Assembly: GCA_023525715.1 (NCBI GenBank) | Contig: CM042017.1 | Location: 80,470,857-80,534,856 of the forward strand | Direction: 5' to 3' | DNA: 64,000 bases | DNA from: Cichorium intybus | Taxonomy: Eukaryota; Streptophyta; Magnoliopsida; Asterales; Asteraceae | Part shown: positions 25,163 through 49,099 of the stretch, piece after piece | Position numbering within the stretch: the first letter of the stretch is position 1 | Layout: the number at the start of each line of letters is the position of its first letter | Program-made: the position numbers and the translations under genes | The notes under the pieces: model-generated | Database searches by the model: none | What the model saw: only the letters and a program-made list of their open reading frames with translations | What the model was told of the DNA's origin: nothing

Positions 25163-26909
25163 GAGTGGTCTTTTGAGTTTGGTGGCGTATTTTGAGGTCG
25201 GAGTGAGTGCATGGACCACTGATAGGTAGGATTTGGACGAAAGTTTATTTTAGTCATTTTGTCGAACACCTTAGGTGCATGATGTGTGTCTCCCTTTTTC
25301 TTAGCATGTGGGTAATTGAGTGGTCCCAAAATTATATGAATAAAGTTTGGAATTGGATATATTTAAACATAAGAAAATTTATTTAAACATAAAAAAATCA
25401 TTATGTACATATTTGCATATAAATAACATGTTTTAATCACATGTGAATAACAAGGTTTAATCACATGTGATTGAAGAAAAAAATATCACATGTGAACAAG
25501 ATTTCAGAATCATATATGATTAAGTGCTTAATAACAAGGTTTAATCACATGTGATTATATACATATAATAAGAAATTTTGTTTAAACATAAAAAATTCAT
25601 TATGTACGTATTTGTAAATAAATAACATGTTTTTAATCACATGTGATTATGTGAATAACAAGGTTTAATCACATGTGATTGATGGAAAAACATATCACAT
25701 GTGATTGAAGAAATTCTAGTTAAGACATTTCATCGAATAACTTATGTGTACTTTTTCTACCATGTTGCTAATACAAGTAACAACTGCAATTTTGTGGTGT
25801 CAAAATGTTTTATGTGTGCTAAGATGTTCTTTGAAACATTTCATCGAACACCTTTAGTGCGCTGCTTGTTTTGTTCGTTTTTTGACTTTCCCAATACCAT
25901 TTAAAGTACCATGGCTGAAAAAATAGCTTTATATTAGAAACAATCAATAATCACTTGATCATTTGCACCTGTCACTACTAAGTGGGGCTTAGACACTGGC
26001 AAATCAAGTAACTTTCCAACAAAAATCAGATGAATCCATTAGCTTTACAATAGATGCTACAAACAGAAATCTTTGATGCTGAAAGTTGCAACAAAATACA
26101 TATCAATTTCCATTTTGAACTTATTAATTCCAAATCGTGACACTGGTTTTGGCAAATTTGGAACTTAGATTACATATTTCAATCTTGATCAAACGCTTAC
26201 ATGCCTCAAATATTGCAACAATTGAGAGGAGGAACTATGACTAAGAAAAAGATAGTTTAATCTTGCTGATTGGAGTTCTCGCTTATATGGAGTTCAGCGA
26301 CTAAAATTTCAAATTCACGATCCTTAATCATGCTGGTTAGGGGATATGTGAATGATCGTTTAATCTTAAATATAATCATAATACTCGCAATAAGGATCGC
26401 GAATTAATTACAAGGCGGTAGAAACGACGAATTTGTACAAGAACATGATAGTTCGTAAAATTCACTGAGCACATTGATAGATTGTTACGAAGGCATTACC
26501 AGTAAGAAGGAGTGAGATGAAATTCAGAAACATCGGATGAAGTGGAAGAAACTGAATCTAAACTCGATGCCATCATCTTTCACTAAAATCCAAAGTTGTT
26601 TATACATCTTCGTTGCTGATCGTCCACAGAAGAGCAAGGGGAAGGTCTCATGGCTGACAAGACAGTAACGACGCCTGGAAAGGGTCCGATGGCTGGAAAC
26701 GAGACCAAAAGAAGCGGGAACTGAGAGAGAAGAGTTAGAGAGACAAAGAAGAGAGAATCATGACCTGTAATTGGAACTGGAACGGATCACACTCGATGTG
26801 CAACTGGTAGTAGTTGCGGTGGAGGGGGACGAATGGGGCATTTTGTAAAATTGTATGGTCAAAATTTGTTCTCGCGTTCTCATATCAATAATTGTTCTCA
26901 TTTTAACAT

Positions 26910-26913
<4 letters not shown>
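25163..26913. mobile_element. Right part of the MULE-like element split by Tekay
   Basis: From 25,430 to 25,710 it contains repeats of AATCACATGTGATTA as in the sister element at 27,349-31,508. Its right end (26,830-26,913) is the inverted counterpart of 3,848-3,945: inverted, it reads ATGAGAACAA...GAGAACAAAT...CCCCATTCG. 25,740-26,820 is unrecognised. It has no long ORF, and 26,480-26,780 has gene-like purine-rich composition that could be a captured fragment, but I cannot identify it. Confidence 0.65.

Positions 26914-27006
<93 letters not shown>
26914..27006. repeat. (AT)n microsatellite
   Basis: About 90 bp of AT dinucleotides between two TIR elements. Confidence 0.95.
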
Positions 27007-27348
<342 letters not shown>

Positions 27349-28379
27349 GGGGAGGTTAAAATGAGAACAATTATTAAATTGAGAACATGAGAACAATTCT
27401 GGACCACGTAATTTTAAAAGAGGCCCCCATTCGCCCCTTGGTCAACCACACCAACAACCCCCATCCCAACCCATAATATGCGTTACTTGTAAACTGTAAT
27501 GCCTAGCCAATTCGTAAATCGGAAAATGACACACCGATTCATCGTAAACGTTAAACCTAGCAATCGGTTCGAATTTCATCGGCAAGAGAGACACCGATTG
27601 AGCTTTCTGATTTACAATACCATTAATGAGTACCTAGATTTACGATTCAATGGTCCCGTCTGCAACAACATACAACCCGTGTTGAATCTCCACCAAGATG
27701 ATGTTCACTTTGATTTGGGGACTTGACGTCGATTATTTTACCTGCAATTAGAGGTACACACTAATTAGAGGTGATCTTGTATATTGGCTGTCGATGTCTT
27801 TGGTGCTTGTTTTTTCTCGGTAAAAGTACTTGAATTAGTTGGTTTCAAGCTTGTAATTTTTTTTGGGAAAGTACGACGCAATTTAAATATACAAATTTCT
27901 TTGTTTTTTCTTTTAGGTTTTCTTAGATTAGAATGTAGCGCTTGACAGTAAGGATATGTTTTCTTTATTGAACAAATTAACTTGAGATGTTTAAATGGAA
28001 TTCAAGGTCCACTTTATGTACTTCGTTTCCTGATTTTTTTCCTTCAACCGTGTATGTGCCTTTGTATATCTATATATGTGTGTATGTTTTTATATGGATG
28101 TGTGTGAATTCAACATAATTAAAGTTTGTTGGGATGTGAATTAAACATATATATGAGATTAATTAGTTAATTTTGAGTATGCATGTAAGGTATTCGATCA
28201 TATGCTTGAAAGAGAAGTCAAATTGATTTAAGGTGTTTGTATATGTATGTATTAATTTGTATTTTTATAACATATATGTCAGATTAATTAATTAATTTGT
28301 ATGATATAAAAATACGGATATCCCACCTCATGAACCTATAACTCGAATATCGGTCATTGACCGATGTTAGTTAATTCTT

Positions 28380-30190
28380 ATTATTTATGTTTAATCGCAT
28401 GCGATTAAACCATTTTATTCACATATGATTAAAACTTGTTAATCATATGTGATTAGTACATGCTACTCATAGGATTAGAACCTGTTATTCGCATATGAAT
28501 ATGCATATATCAAAATTTTTTATTTTTTTAATAATTTTTCTTATTATATGTATTCAATCACATGTGATTAAACCTTCTTATTCACATATGATTAAGCTAT
28601 TCACATGTAGTTAAAACATGTTATTCATTTGTAAATATGTACATAACGAATTTTTTATTTTGTAATTAACTTTTCTTATTATATGTATTTAATCACATGT
28701 GATTAAAAATTGTTGATCACATATGATTAAGCTATTCAAATGTGATAAAACCCTATTATTTTCACATGTTATTCATATATGAATATGCACATAACGAATT
28801 TTCTATTTCTTAATAATTTATTCACATATGATCAAAACCTGTTACTCACATCTAATTAGACCATGTTATTCACATGTGATTAGAACTTGTTATTCCCATG
28901 TGAATATGCTCAAATAGATTTTTAAATTTTTTTTCTTATTATATGTATTCAATTACATGTGATTAAAACATTTTGTTCATATGTGAATATGTACATAACA
29001 AAATTTTTATTTTTAAATAATTTTACTTATTATATGTATTTAATCACATGTGATTAAACATTGTTGATCACATATGATTAAACTATTCACATGTGATAAA
29101 ACCCTATTATTCACATGTGATTAAAACCTATTATTCATATGTGAATATGCACATAACAAAACTTTATTTCTTAATAATTTATTCACATACGATTAAAACA
29201 TATTACTCATAGGTTTTAATCACATGTGATTAAAACATGTTATTCATATATGAATATACATGGAAGGAATCTTTTATATCTTAATAATTTATTCACATAC
29301 TCACATGTAATTAGACCATACTATTCACATGTGATTAGAACTTGTTATTCGCGTGTGAATTTGCTCAAATAGATTTATTTTTTAATAATTTTTTCTTATT
29401 ATATGTATTCAATCACATGTGATTAAAACATGTTATTCATATTTAAATATGTACATAATGAATTTTTTATTTTTAAATAATTTTACTTATTATATATATT
29501 TAATCACATGTGATTAAACATTGTTGATCACACATGATTAAGCTACTCACATGTGATAAAACCCTATTATTCTTATGTGATTAAAAGCTGTTTTTCACAT
29601 GTGAATATACGCATAACGAATTTTTATTTCTTAATAATTTATTCACATATGATTAAAACATGTTACTCACATGTAATAAGATCATGCTATTTACATGTGA
29701 TTAGAACTTGTTATTCGCATGTGAATATGCTCAAATAGAATTTTTATTTTTATTTTTAATAAATTTTTATTATATGTATTCAATCACATGTGATAAAACA
29801 TGTTATTCATATATAAATATGTGCTTAATGAATTTTTATTTTTAAATAATTTTTCTTATTATATGTATTTAATCACATGTGATTAAAATTGTTGATCACA
29901 TATGATTAAGCTATTTACATGTGATAAAACTATATTATTCACATGTGATTAAAACCATGTTATTCACATAAAGTTAAGTTATTCACATGTGATTATAACA
30001 TGTTATTCATATGTAAATATGTACATAACAAATTTTTATTTTTAAAGAAATTTTCCTATCATATATACTTAATCACATGCGATTAAACATTGTTATTCAC
30101 ATATGATTAAACTATTCACATGTGATTAAACCTTATTATTCATATAATCATATCAGATTAAAAGTCTATCATTCACTTGTAAATATGCAC
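28380..30190. repeat. CACATGTG palindrome array with ~360-bp higher-order period
   Basis: Dense recurrences of AATCACATGTGATTA, TATTCATATGTGAATATG and variants about every 20-30 bp. A larger unit is visible. The phrase TTATTATATGTATTCAATCA starts near 28,548, 28,930, 29,398 and 29,767. The related TTATATGTATTTAATCACAT starts near 28,678, 29,031, 29,500 and 29,861. The period is therefore 350-380 bp, with one ~100-bp longer unit in the middle. No coding potential. Confidence 0.8.
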
Positions 30191-30194
30191 ATGT

Positions 30195-31310
30195 GAACGG
30201 TGGGGTGGGATGGATCGGGAGTGAGTGGTAAAAAATTAAAAAAAATTGTTGGGTGGGGTGATGGTAAGGTAGGGGTGGGGGTGGTAAGGGTAAGGTAGGG
30301 TGGGGTGCTGGTTGGTCGGGTGGGGTGGGTTAGGGTGGGGTGGATCGAGAGTGAGTGGTAAAAAAATTTAAAAAAAAAATTGGTGGGCAGGGTGATGGTT
30401 GGGTGGGTGTTGGTTGGTGGGGTGGAGCGGGAGTGAGTGAAAAAACTTGGTGGGGGTGGGTAGGGTAGGGTGGGTAATGGTGGGTTGGGTGGAGCAGAAG
30501 TTGCTGGTAAAAAAAATTAATTTTTTTGTGGTGGGGTGGGGTAGGTGGGTAGGTGGGGTAACGTAGGTAGGGTAGGGTGGGTGTTGGTGGGTGGGGTGGA
30601 GCGTGATTGGGTGGTAAAAAACTTAAAATCTTTTTGGAGGGCGGGGTAGGGTAGGGTGACGTGGGGTGGGTACCGTAGGGTGGGTGCTGGTGGGTGGGGT
30701 GGAGCGGGAGTGGGTGGTAAAATATTAAAAATTTTATTTTTTTTGGTGGACGGGGTATGGTATGGTGGGGTGGCGTGGGTAGGTAGGGTTGGTCCTGGTG
30801 GGAAGGGTGGAGCGGGAGTGTGAAAAAAAATAAAAAAAAATTGGTGGGCGAGGGGTGGGGTAGGGTAGGGTAGGGTGGGGTGGGTATGGTAGGGTGGGTG
30901 CTGGAGGGTGGGGTGGAGCGGAAGTGGGTGGTAAAAAAATTGAATTTATTTTTGGTGGCGGGGTAGGTGGGTAAGGTGGGTAGGTAGGGTGGGTGCTGGT
31001 TGGTGGGGTGGAGTGGGTGTGGATGGTAAAAAAAATTGTTTTTTTTTGGTTGGCGAGGTAGCGTATGGTAGGGTGGAATGGGGTGGGTAGAGTAGGGTGG
31101 GTGCTGGTGGATGGGGTGGAGCGGAATTGGGTGGTAAAAAAATTAAATTTTTTTTGGTGGGCGGGGAGGGTGTGGTGGGGTAGGGTTGGCGTGGGGTGGG
31201 TAGGGTAGGGTGGGTGCTGGTGGGTAGGGTGGAGCGGGAGTGGTTCGTAAAAAAATAAAATTTTTTTGGTGGGGGGGGGGGGTGTATGGTAGGATGGGGT
31301 GGGTGAGATG
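30195..31310 (+). repeat. G-rich minisatellite (~100-bp units)
   Basis: About ten degenerate units of the form GGGTAGGGTGGGTGCTGGTG, then GGTGGAGCGGGAGTGGGTGG, then TAAAAAAATT. One strand is almost free of C over more than 1 kb. The proline/threonine-rich ORF on the opposite strand (30,946-31,428) is a by-product of the repeat. Multiple GGG runs are compatible with G-quadruplexes. Confidence 0.85.
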
Positions 31311-31505
31311 GAGCGGGAGTGAGTCGGGTAAAATGGATTAGCGGTGGATAAGGGACGTGGTGGAGATGGGTGGTAGTAGAGGCGTAGAAGTGTGGTGGTG
31401 GTTGCGGTGGAAGGGGCGGATGGGGCATCTTATAAAATTGTGTGGCTTATATTTATTCTCATGTTCTCAATTTCAATAATTATTGAAATTGTTCTCATTT
31501 GAACC

Positions 31506-32488
<983 letters not shown>

Positions 32489-33043
32489 TATACCTAATAA
32501 ATAAAAATAACTTTTGCCACGTGTCATTTCCTGGTATTTTTAATTTTCTTAAAAAATCGTATTTTGTCCGTCCGTTTCTCGCTTTCTCCATCCGTTTCCG
32601 TTTTTTCTTGCTGAAATCAAGTTCTAAAATTCAAACACACCATGAATTCGTGGATGTTATTTCTGGAAATTAAGTTCACAACTCAAATCCTCCCAAAGAT
32701 TTACGCCTCTGCCTAGTATTCTCTATCTCTTCATCTATATACCTCCAATTGACTAATGTGTTGTGTTGAATAACTTCATCAACATCTATTGATATTAAAA
32801 TGTTTCCGCCACCACTGGAAATGCTGCTTCTTCCTCTTTCGAACCCTCTCAATCAATTCAATTTCATCTGTAAGAAATACCCAAGCAATTATCTCCTGCC
32901 CAATTTGGTTATGCGGCTGTTAACAATTTCTTTATACACAGTAACAACGTTGCTTTCGTTAATGGCACTCCCACCGCCACTTGAAGGGTATAAATGAATC
33001 CTAATTTCACCTTTCAATTCGATCATTAATTAATCAATAATAG

Positions 33044-33265
33044 GCGCGTCGGTGAATCGGAGAAGTATTTACTCAATCGGCACAAGGAGAACCACTTCAC
33101 CGTCGGTGAAATTGTCCGTGACTTCATCATCGGCGTCTCCGATGGCCTTACCGTTCCCTTCGCTCTTGCGGCTGGGCTCTCCGGTGCTAATGCTTCGTCT
33201 TCCATCATCCTCAACGCCGGCATAGCGGAGGTCGCTGCTGGTGCTATCTCTATGGGACTCAGCGG
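33044..33265 (+). pseudogene. VIT1-like fragment: Captured vacuolar iron transporter (VIT1/CCC1) exon
   Basis: The plus-strand frame encodes HKENHFTVGEIVRDFIIGVS, then DGLTVPFALAAGLSGANASS, then AEVAAGAISMGLSG. This is essentially the first part of plant VIT1, which moves Fe2+/Mn2+ into the vacuole: the cytosolic N-terminus, the first membrane helix with its DGL motif, and the start of the second. The exon is preceded by an AG and ends at a GT (33,266). The remainder of VIT1 (cytosolic metal-binding helices, helices 3-5) is absent, so it cannot transport. The well-kept reading frame means recent capture. Confidence 0.85.
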
Positions 33266-33705
33266 GTAAAACAAGTTTATTTCATTGCTATGATTTTAGG
33301 TTTAATTGGTTGATTTCATTAGCAAATACTCCAAATACATCATTCGAACACGAGACAATGGACTTCTTATATTGTAATCAGAAGGGTATTTTCGGAGGAA
33401 ATAGAAGGATCACCATTCGGGAATTCTTCACTTTTTCCGGTGACATCCACTACATTTAAATCAAAAAGTAATTTTATAACAAGCTCCCCACTTCCTTAAT
33501 TTTACGTCATCTTAATTCGTTTATAAAAAATTTACAGTGGAAGTGATACCACACAACATGCTTTTGTTACTTTCAAGGATCGATTATGTTGTATGTCTGG
33601 TTTTGTGTGTATACAAATAAAATAGTCTACAATTTTTTTAATCAATAGTTGGTTTTGTGTTGGGTTTCAATTATGTTCGTTCTAACAAATTTTACTTTAT
33701 GACCA

Positions 33706-34140
33706 TTGCAGGATGAAAATGGCTACATTGTGTGTGATGAAGATGGTGAACCATTAATACAAACAGATGGAACCAGATTTATATCTGAAGATATAGCTGT
33801 TTTAGTCCCACACGACTTTTTTGATGCAAAGTTTATAAAAGATCAAATTACGAGGTTAAAATTGACTTCTCAGTTAACTTTATTTCATCCCTGTTAATTT
33901 ACACTTTTAACTTTCTTTAATATGTTTCCAATTGACAGAAGTTTGACTTTGTCCAACCTGAGATTGGATCCCATGGAGGAAGGGATGTTCCGGTTAAAGA
34001 TTCGGTAACTAATATAATTGCTTCATAATTTATCTGTTTCTTTTAAAGAATTTGATTAACAGTAACAATATTTGGTTTAATTGTAATTTTACCAGCCTTT
34101 GCTGATACAATGTTGCTTGTATAACGAGGGTTCTGCTGTA
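33706..34140 (+). pseudogene. Captured RNA-dependent RNA polymerase (RDR gamma-type) exons
   Basis: Three short plus-strand exons with AG/GT borders. The first (33,712-33,856) encodes DENGYIVCDEDGEPLIQTDGTRFISEDIA. The second (about 33,939-34,004) encodes KFDFVQPEIGSHGGRDVPVK. The third (about 34,096-34,144) encodes PLLIQCCLYNEGSAV. The pattern TDGTxxISEDxA followed by PLLIQxxLxNxGSAV is that of plant RDR3/4/5-type polymerases as I recall them. The catalytic DFDGD segment is absent, so no activity is possible. Identification is by motif recall. Confidence 0.6.
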
Positions 34141-34823
34141 ATAAACATATGATACTATTTGTATTTTAATTTTGTTTCAATGAACTTTATGAAGGTTTTG
34201 TAGCACACTTTGAATCTAGGTGAAGGCCTTCACCACCACCACCACCCTTCCTCCGTGCCACAGCCCACACCATAACTGTTATACAGCTACCGACATCACA
34301 TCACCGCAAAAATTAGTACTTAACCCCTTATTTACATTCACACCTCACTTTATTCTCCCTATAAACCCATACATTTTTCATTGATCCCGTGTTGTGGAGG
34401 CAACAAAGACGAAAAGGAATCCATATTAAGCTGAACAAAGTTCAGAAATCTTCCCAAATCAAATGTAATCAAAATGTGCCTTTAACAATAAAGTATTATG
34501 AAGGAATATCAGTGTGACTTAGAGGAATTTTTCATACGAACACCAAAAAACCAAACTCTAAAATCATCGAATCGCTCCTCCAGGTTTGTAAACCTGATTT
34601 TACACCTAACTCCAACCCTTAAACTTTTCGTTTGTGTTGCCCAAGTTATCGGTTTCAATTAAAAACCTCATGTTTTAAAATAATATGTGTTTATTTTCCT
34701 GGGATTAATTTGAGATTTATGACTACTTAATGAAATGATTATTAGTTTTTGATTGATATTCTTCAACTTTGGTTGCATCTTTCTCATAAAATTCTTGGGG
34801 TGATTTTTTTTATTTTGCTTTCA

Positions 34824-35064
34824 GAGATTGTATGTCTCCATCCAATTTAATTGGGAACTACCCACACATGGTTGTGATGGGAAGTGGACGAGCTTTTGGA
34901 TTCCTTGTGGTAATTATTAAATGAATTTATTTTCGTTATAATTAACATTCGAATAATAGTACAAAATATATGAACTTCATGTTGGCATTTTTATTAGGAT
35001 GGAAGGATGATTTTGGCTCACTTGTGTGATGAACCCAAGGGACTAAAAACCAGTATGTGCATGG
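34824..35064 (+). pseudogene. Unidentified captured exon pair in Helitron B
   Basis: 34,826-34,909 encodes CMSPSNLIGNYPHMVVMGSG then RAFGFLV. After a short intron with GT...AG borders, 34,999-35,062 encodes DGRMILAHLCDEPKGLKT. The frame and splice borders look genuine but I do not recognise the source gene. Confidence 0.45.
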
Positions 35065-35267
35065 TAAGTTCTTAATTTTAAATCATTATATTATTTGAAC
35101 ACAGCGATCGTAATTCCTAACTAAAACCAACAAAATGTATCTTATTATATAAAATATCAAAATAAACAAATATCAAATGACAATTTTATCGTCTGCAATA
35201 CTGATATTTTTCATATTATTTTATATATTTTTTAATCAACCCGTGTATTATATGGTTTCTAACCTAG

Positions 35268-36256
35268 TATATATATATATATATATATACTAAATGGAAA
35301 AGAAGGTATGGATACTTTAAACAGAAAAACAATTTCCATGTTTCACGTGGTTTCTTGTGAAGAATTACATCTGAAGGAGAGAAGAAAGAATAAGATGCGG
35401 TGGGGGTATTTTTTTTCATGACGAGTTGGTGTAAATCTCGGTGGGTTTTTGAGAAAGAGAGGGAGAGAGATGTAGGGTTGGGTGGTGAATTTTTTTTTTA
35501 ATTATTAAAAAATTTAAACGGATAAAAAGAAAAAAGAACTATTCAAACCTCACCTTATTACAACTATTCTGAAATTTGAAGTTTAATTCATAAATATTAA
35601 AAAATGTAAAAAAGATAGAAATATAACTATAATTCATATTTTCAAGTTTTTGTCAAAATTGCCAAATGAGAATAGCGGATCACGCCATCACCGCCCGTTG
35701 AAAACCCTTCCCCAATCCGACGTAAACCTTATTCAAGCTGTTAAATCTCACATTCATCTCTTCTTCGTCGTCGGCACCATCATCTCGCCATCTCCGCCCA
35801 TCGTTCCACGTCGTTGTCGCCCTACGCTACGACGTTGCAGACTCGAACGCACAAGCCTGTTAAAGCTCGCGTTCTAGACTCGAACTCGCTCCAGATTCAG
35901 ACTCGAACTCTCGAAGGTACGGTTCTCTGCTGAATCAGTTTGATATTACTTCATTGTAACTGGAATTGTATGATCAACTTTAACAGTAAACAGAACTATT
36001 CAAGCCTGACCTTATTGCAACTATTTTGAAATTTGAGACCTAATTACCAAATTGTTTAGTCTCACATTCATCGATCTCTTCTTTATTGGAATCCAAGCTA
36101 ATAACACTATTAGCTTCGATTTGTTGTTTCAATTTATCAGAGTACCCTCTCTGTAGAAATTGTTCCACCGCATTAATATTCTACGCCTAAATTTTCAATT
36201 TTTAGCTATTTAATTCAAAGCTGAAAGAGCAACACACACACACACACACACACACA

Positions 36257-36287
<31 letters not shown>

Positions 36288-37489
36288 ATTGCTATTCATG
36301 TATACACACTCTATCTTCTCTTTCTCTCTATACTTCCCTTTCCCAACTCGTTTTTTTAGTTTTTGATTCTGTATAGCGACATTAATGTGTGTTACTATAT
36401 GCCCCCCATCTTCAAGTATTTAATTGGATGGTTTCTTCAAAGTTAAGAAAAAAAATGGCAACAATGCTATAATTGGATAAATTTTTCGAAGTACAATGCT
36501 GTGATAGAAAGAAATTAAAGTGGGATAAAGCGATGAAAGTATGTTGCTATTGCTTGCATTTTGTGATAAATACTAATATAGACAAATTTTCATAACAAAA
36601 AACCTGTGTAGGTTCCCCTACAATGGAGCTTGCAATAAAACTCCTTCCATTGACAACAAGTAAACTACCCTTGCATACAATTACCAAAGAGTACTATTCA
36701 GAATTGTCATCATTTGTAAGCTCTTCATATTTACCACATCAACTATCATTCATTACTCATTAGTGCCTTTTCTGTATGTAATTTCAAATAGTATTTTAAT
36801 GTAACCAATCATTTTGTTTGAAGCATTTCATCTTCTAGCTTTATTTATCTTTCAAGATTATAAAGCAACTAGTTGCTTGGTACTATAAGGCTCCTGTTCT
36901 AGAGAAAACAAAACATTTGTGAAAAAATTTCCAATTCCGAAAATTTCCCAGCTAGATGAGTTGAAACAGAACATCAACGAGACCAATGGAGAAACCATGG
37001 TTGCAGAATATCAAGATAAGGTCGAGAATGATGGAGGGGCAGAAAGGTAATATGTGACATGTTTGAATCTTCATCTTTATTATTGCTATTCCTCATTTAT
37101 GTTTGAATTTTGCTAGGTTAATTTATTTATTCACCATTAGTTTCAATATTTCTGTTTCATTTGTTTCAAATCAAGTTACCTTCAAATAAAGTATCCACCC
37201 ATCGTTTTTGTATTATATGGTAAAAAAACAAAAAATACATCAATATTCAACTTATAATATTATTTCCAACTAATATCAAAGAAAGATAAATTCAAGGATT
37301 CGGTATCAACGAAAGACTTGACATAACAAACAAATCCCTAATATACACACATTCAACCGTATACAACTAATCATTTTCCAATGTTTATTTTATTTAAAAA
37401 TCAGTTTTATGTTATACACAAACCGTTCATTCGAACATATTATATGTTTATTTTATTTAAAGATCAGTTTTATATTATAAACAAACCGT
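35268..37489. other. Intergenic DNA 3' of the desaturase gene
   Basis: A short (AT)n follows Helitron B. A ~45-bp block (CTATTCAAACCTCACCTTAT, then ACAACTATTCTGAAATTTGA) occurs at 35,539 and again, with a few changes, at 35,994. A compound (AC)n(CT)n microsatellite lies at 36,231-36,284. Two exon-like plus-strand stretches (36,622-36,714, starting MELAIKLLPLTTSKLPLHT; and 36,905-37,048, KFPIPKISQLDELKQNINE) have plausible splice borders but no identifiable product. Nothing else is supported. Confidence 0.5.
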
Positions 37490-48524
<11,035 letters not shown>

Positions 48525-48570
48525 ATTTTTCTATTGTGGAAAAGTTTGTGTGTTCCTAGTGGCATGTGGG

Positions 48571-48578
48571 TATAAATA
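48571..48578 (-). promoter_or_regulatory. Possible TATA box of the desaturase gene
   Basis: TATTTATA on the minus strand, about 47 bp upstream of the ATG at 48,524. This would give a very short 5' UTR. No other promoter element is claimed. The 48,525-48,950 stretch otherwise contains no gene. Confidence 0.35.
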
Positions 48579-48950
48579 GCTAAACATTAGGGGTTCAATG
48601 CGTCTAATTAAATATTACAAAATTACATGTCTCTCGTAAGGGTTAGCTTTGTTTTTTCAAAAAGCACCCAGCTTTAGTAAAAAGTATACGTAAGATGCTC
48701 TTCTATGGAAATATTATGATAATGGTGGTGAAAATTGTGTATAATTTAATCAAGGAGAAATGTGAAATATTTACTAATAATTTGACTATATTTTTATTCG
48801 GTTCATCTAAATCAATAAAATCTTATAAAATACAATAAGTTATATAATAAAACTGTATGTTCAATAATAAATTTATTATGTCCATTGGTAAAAAAGTAAA
48901 TATAAATAAGTTTTTTTTTCAAAAAAAAAAAAGGTTTTTAGAAACCTATA

Positions 48951-49099
48951 TGTTAGCGGAATATTTATTGTTGTACGTCTAGATATGTATAACCCAATTA
49001 CTTTGATAGGCCTCTTTGTAATATACGGCCCTTTATGTATTTGTATTTATTCACTTCGTTAATGAGAAATTGTTTTCATGAAGAAATTACTGACTTTCA
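48951..49099 (+). repeat. Copia 5' LTR
   Basis: A short LTR TGTTAGCGG...GACTTTCA, 149 bp, directly followed by TGGTATCAGAGC (49,100-49,111), the initiator-tRNA-Met primer-binding site. The small LTR suggests an Ale/Retrofit-like copia lineage. Confidence 0.75.

Noticed and set aside
28380..30190. CRISPR-like array
   Set aside because: Plant nuclear context, irregular spacing, spacers themselves repeated, and no cas genes.
30946..31428. 160-aa proline/threonine-rich ORF
   Set aside because: By-product of the G-rich minisatellite read on its complement; no conserved domain.
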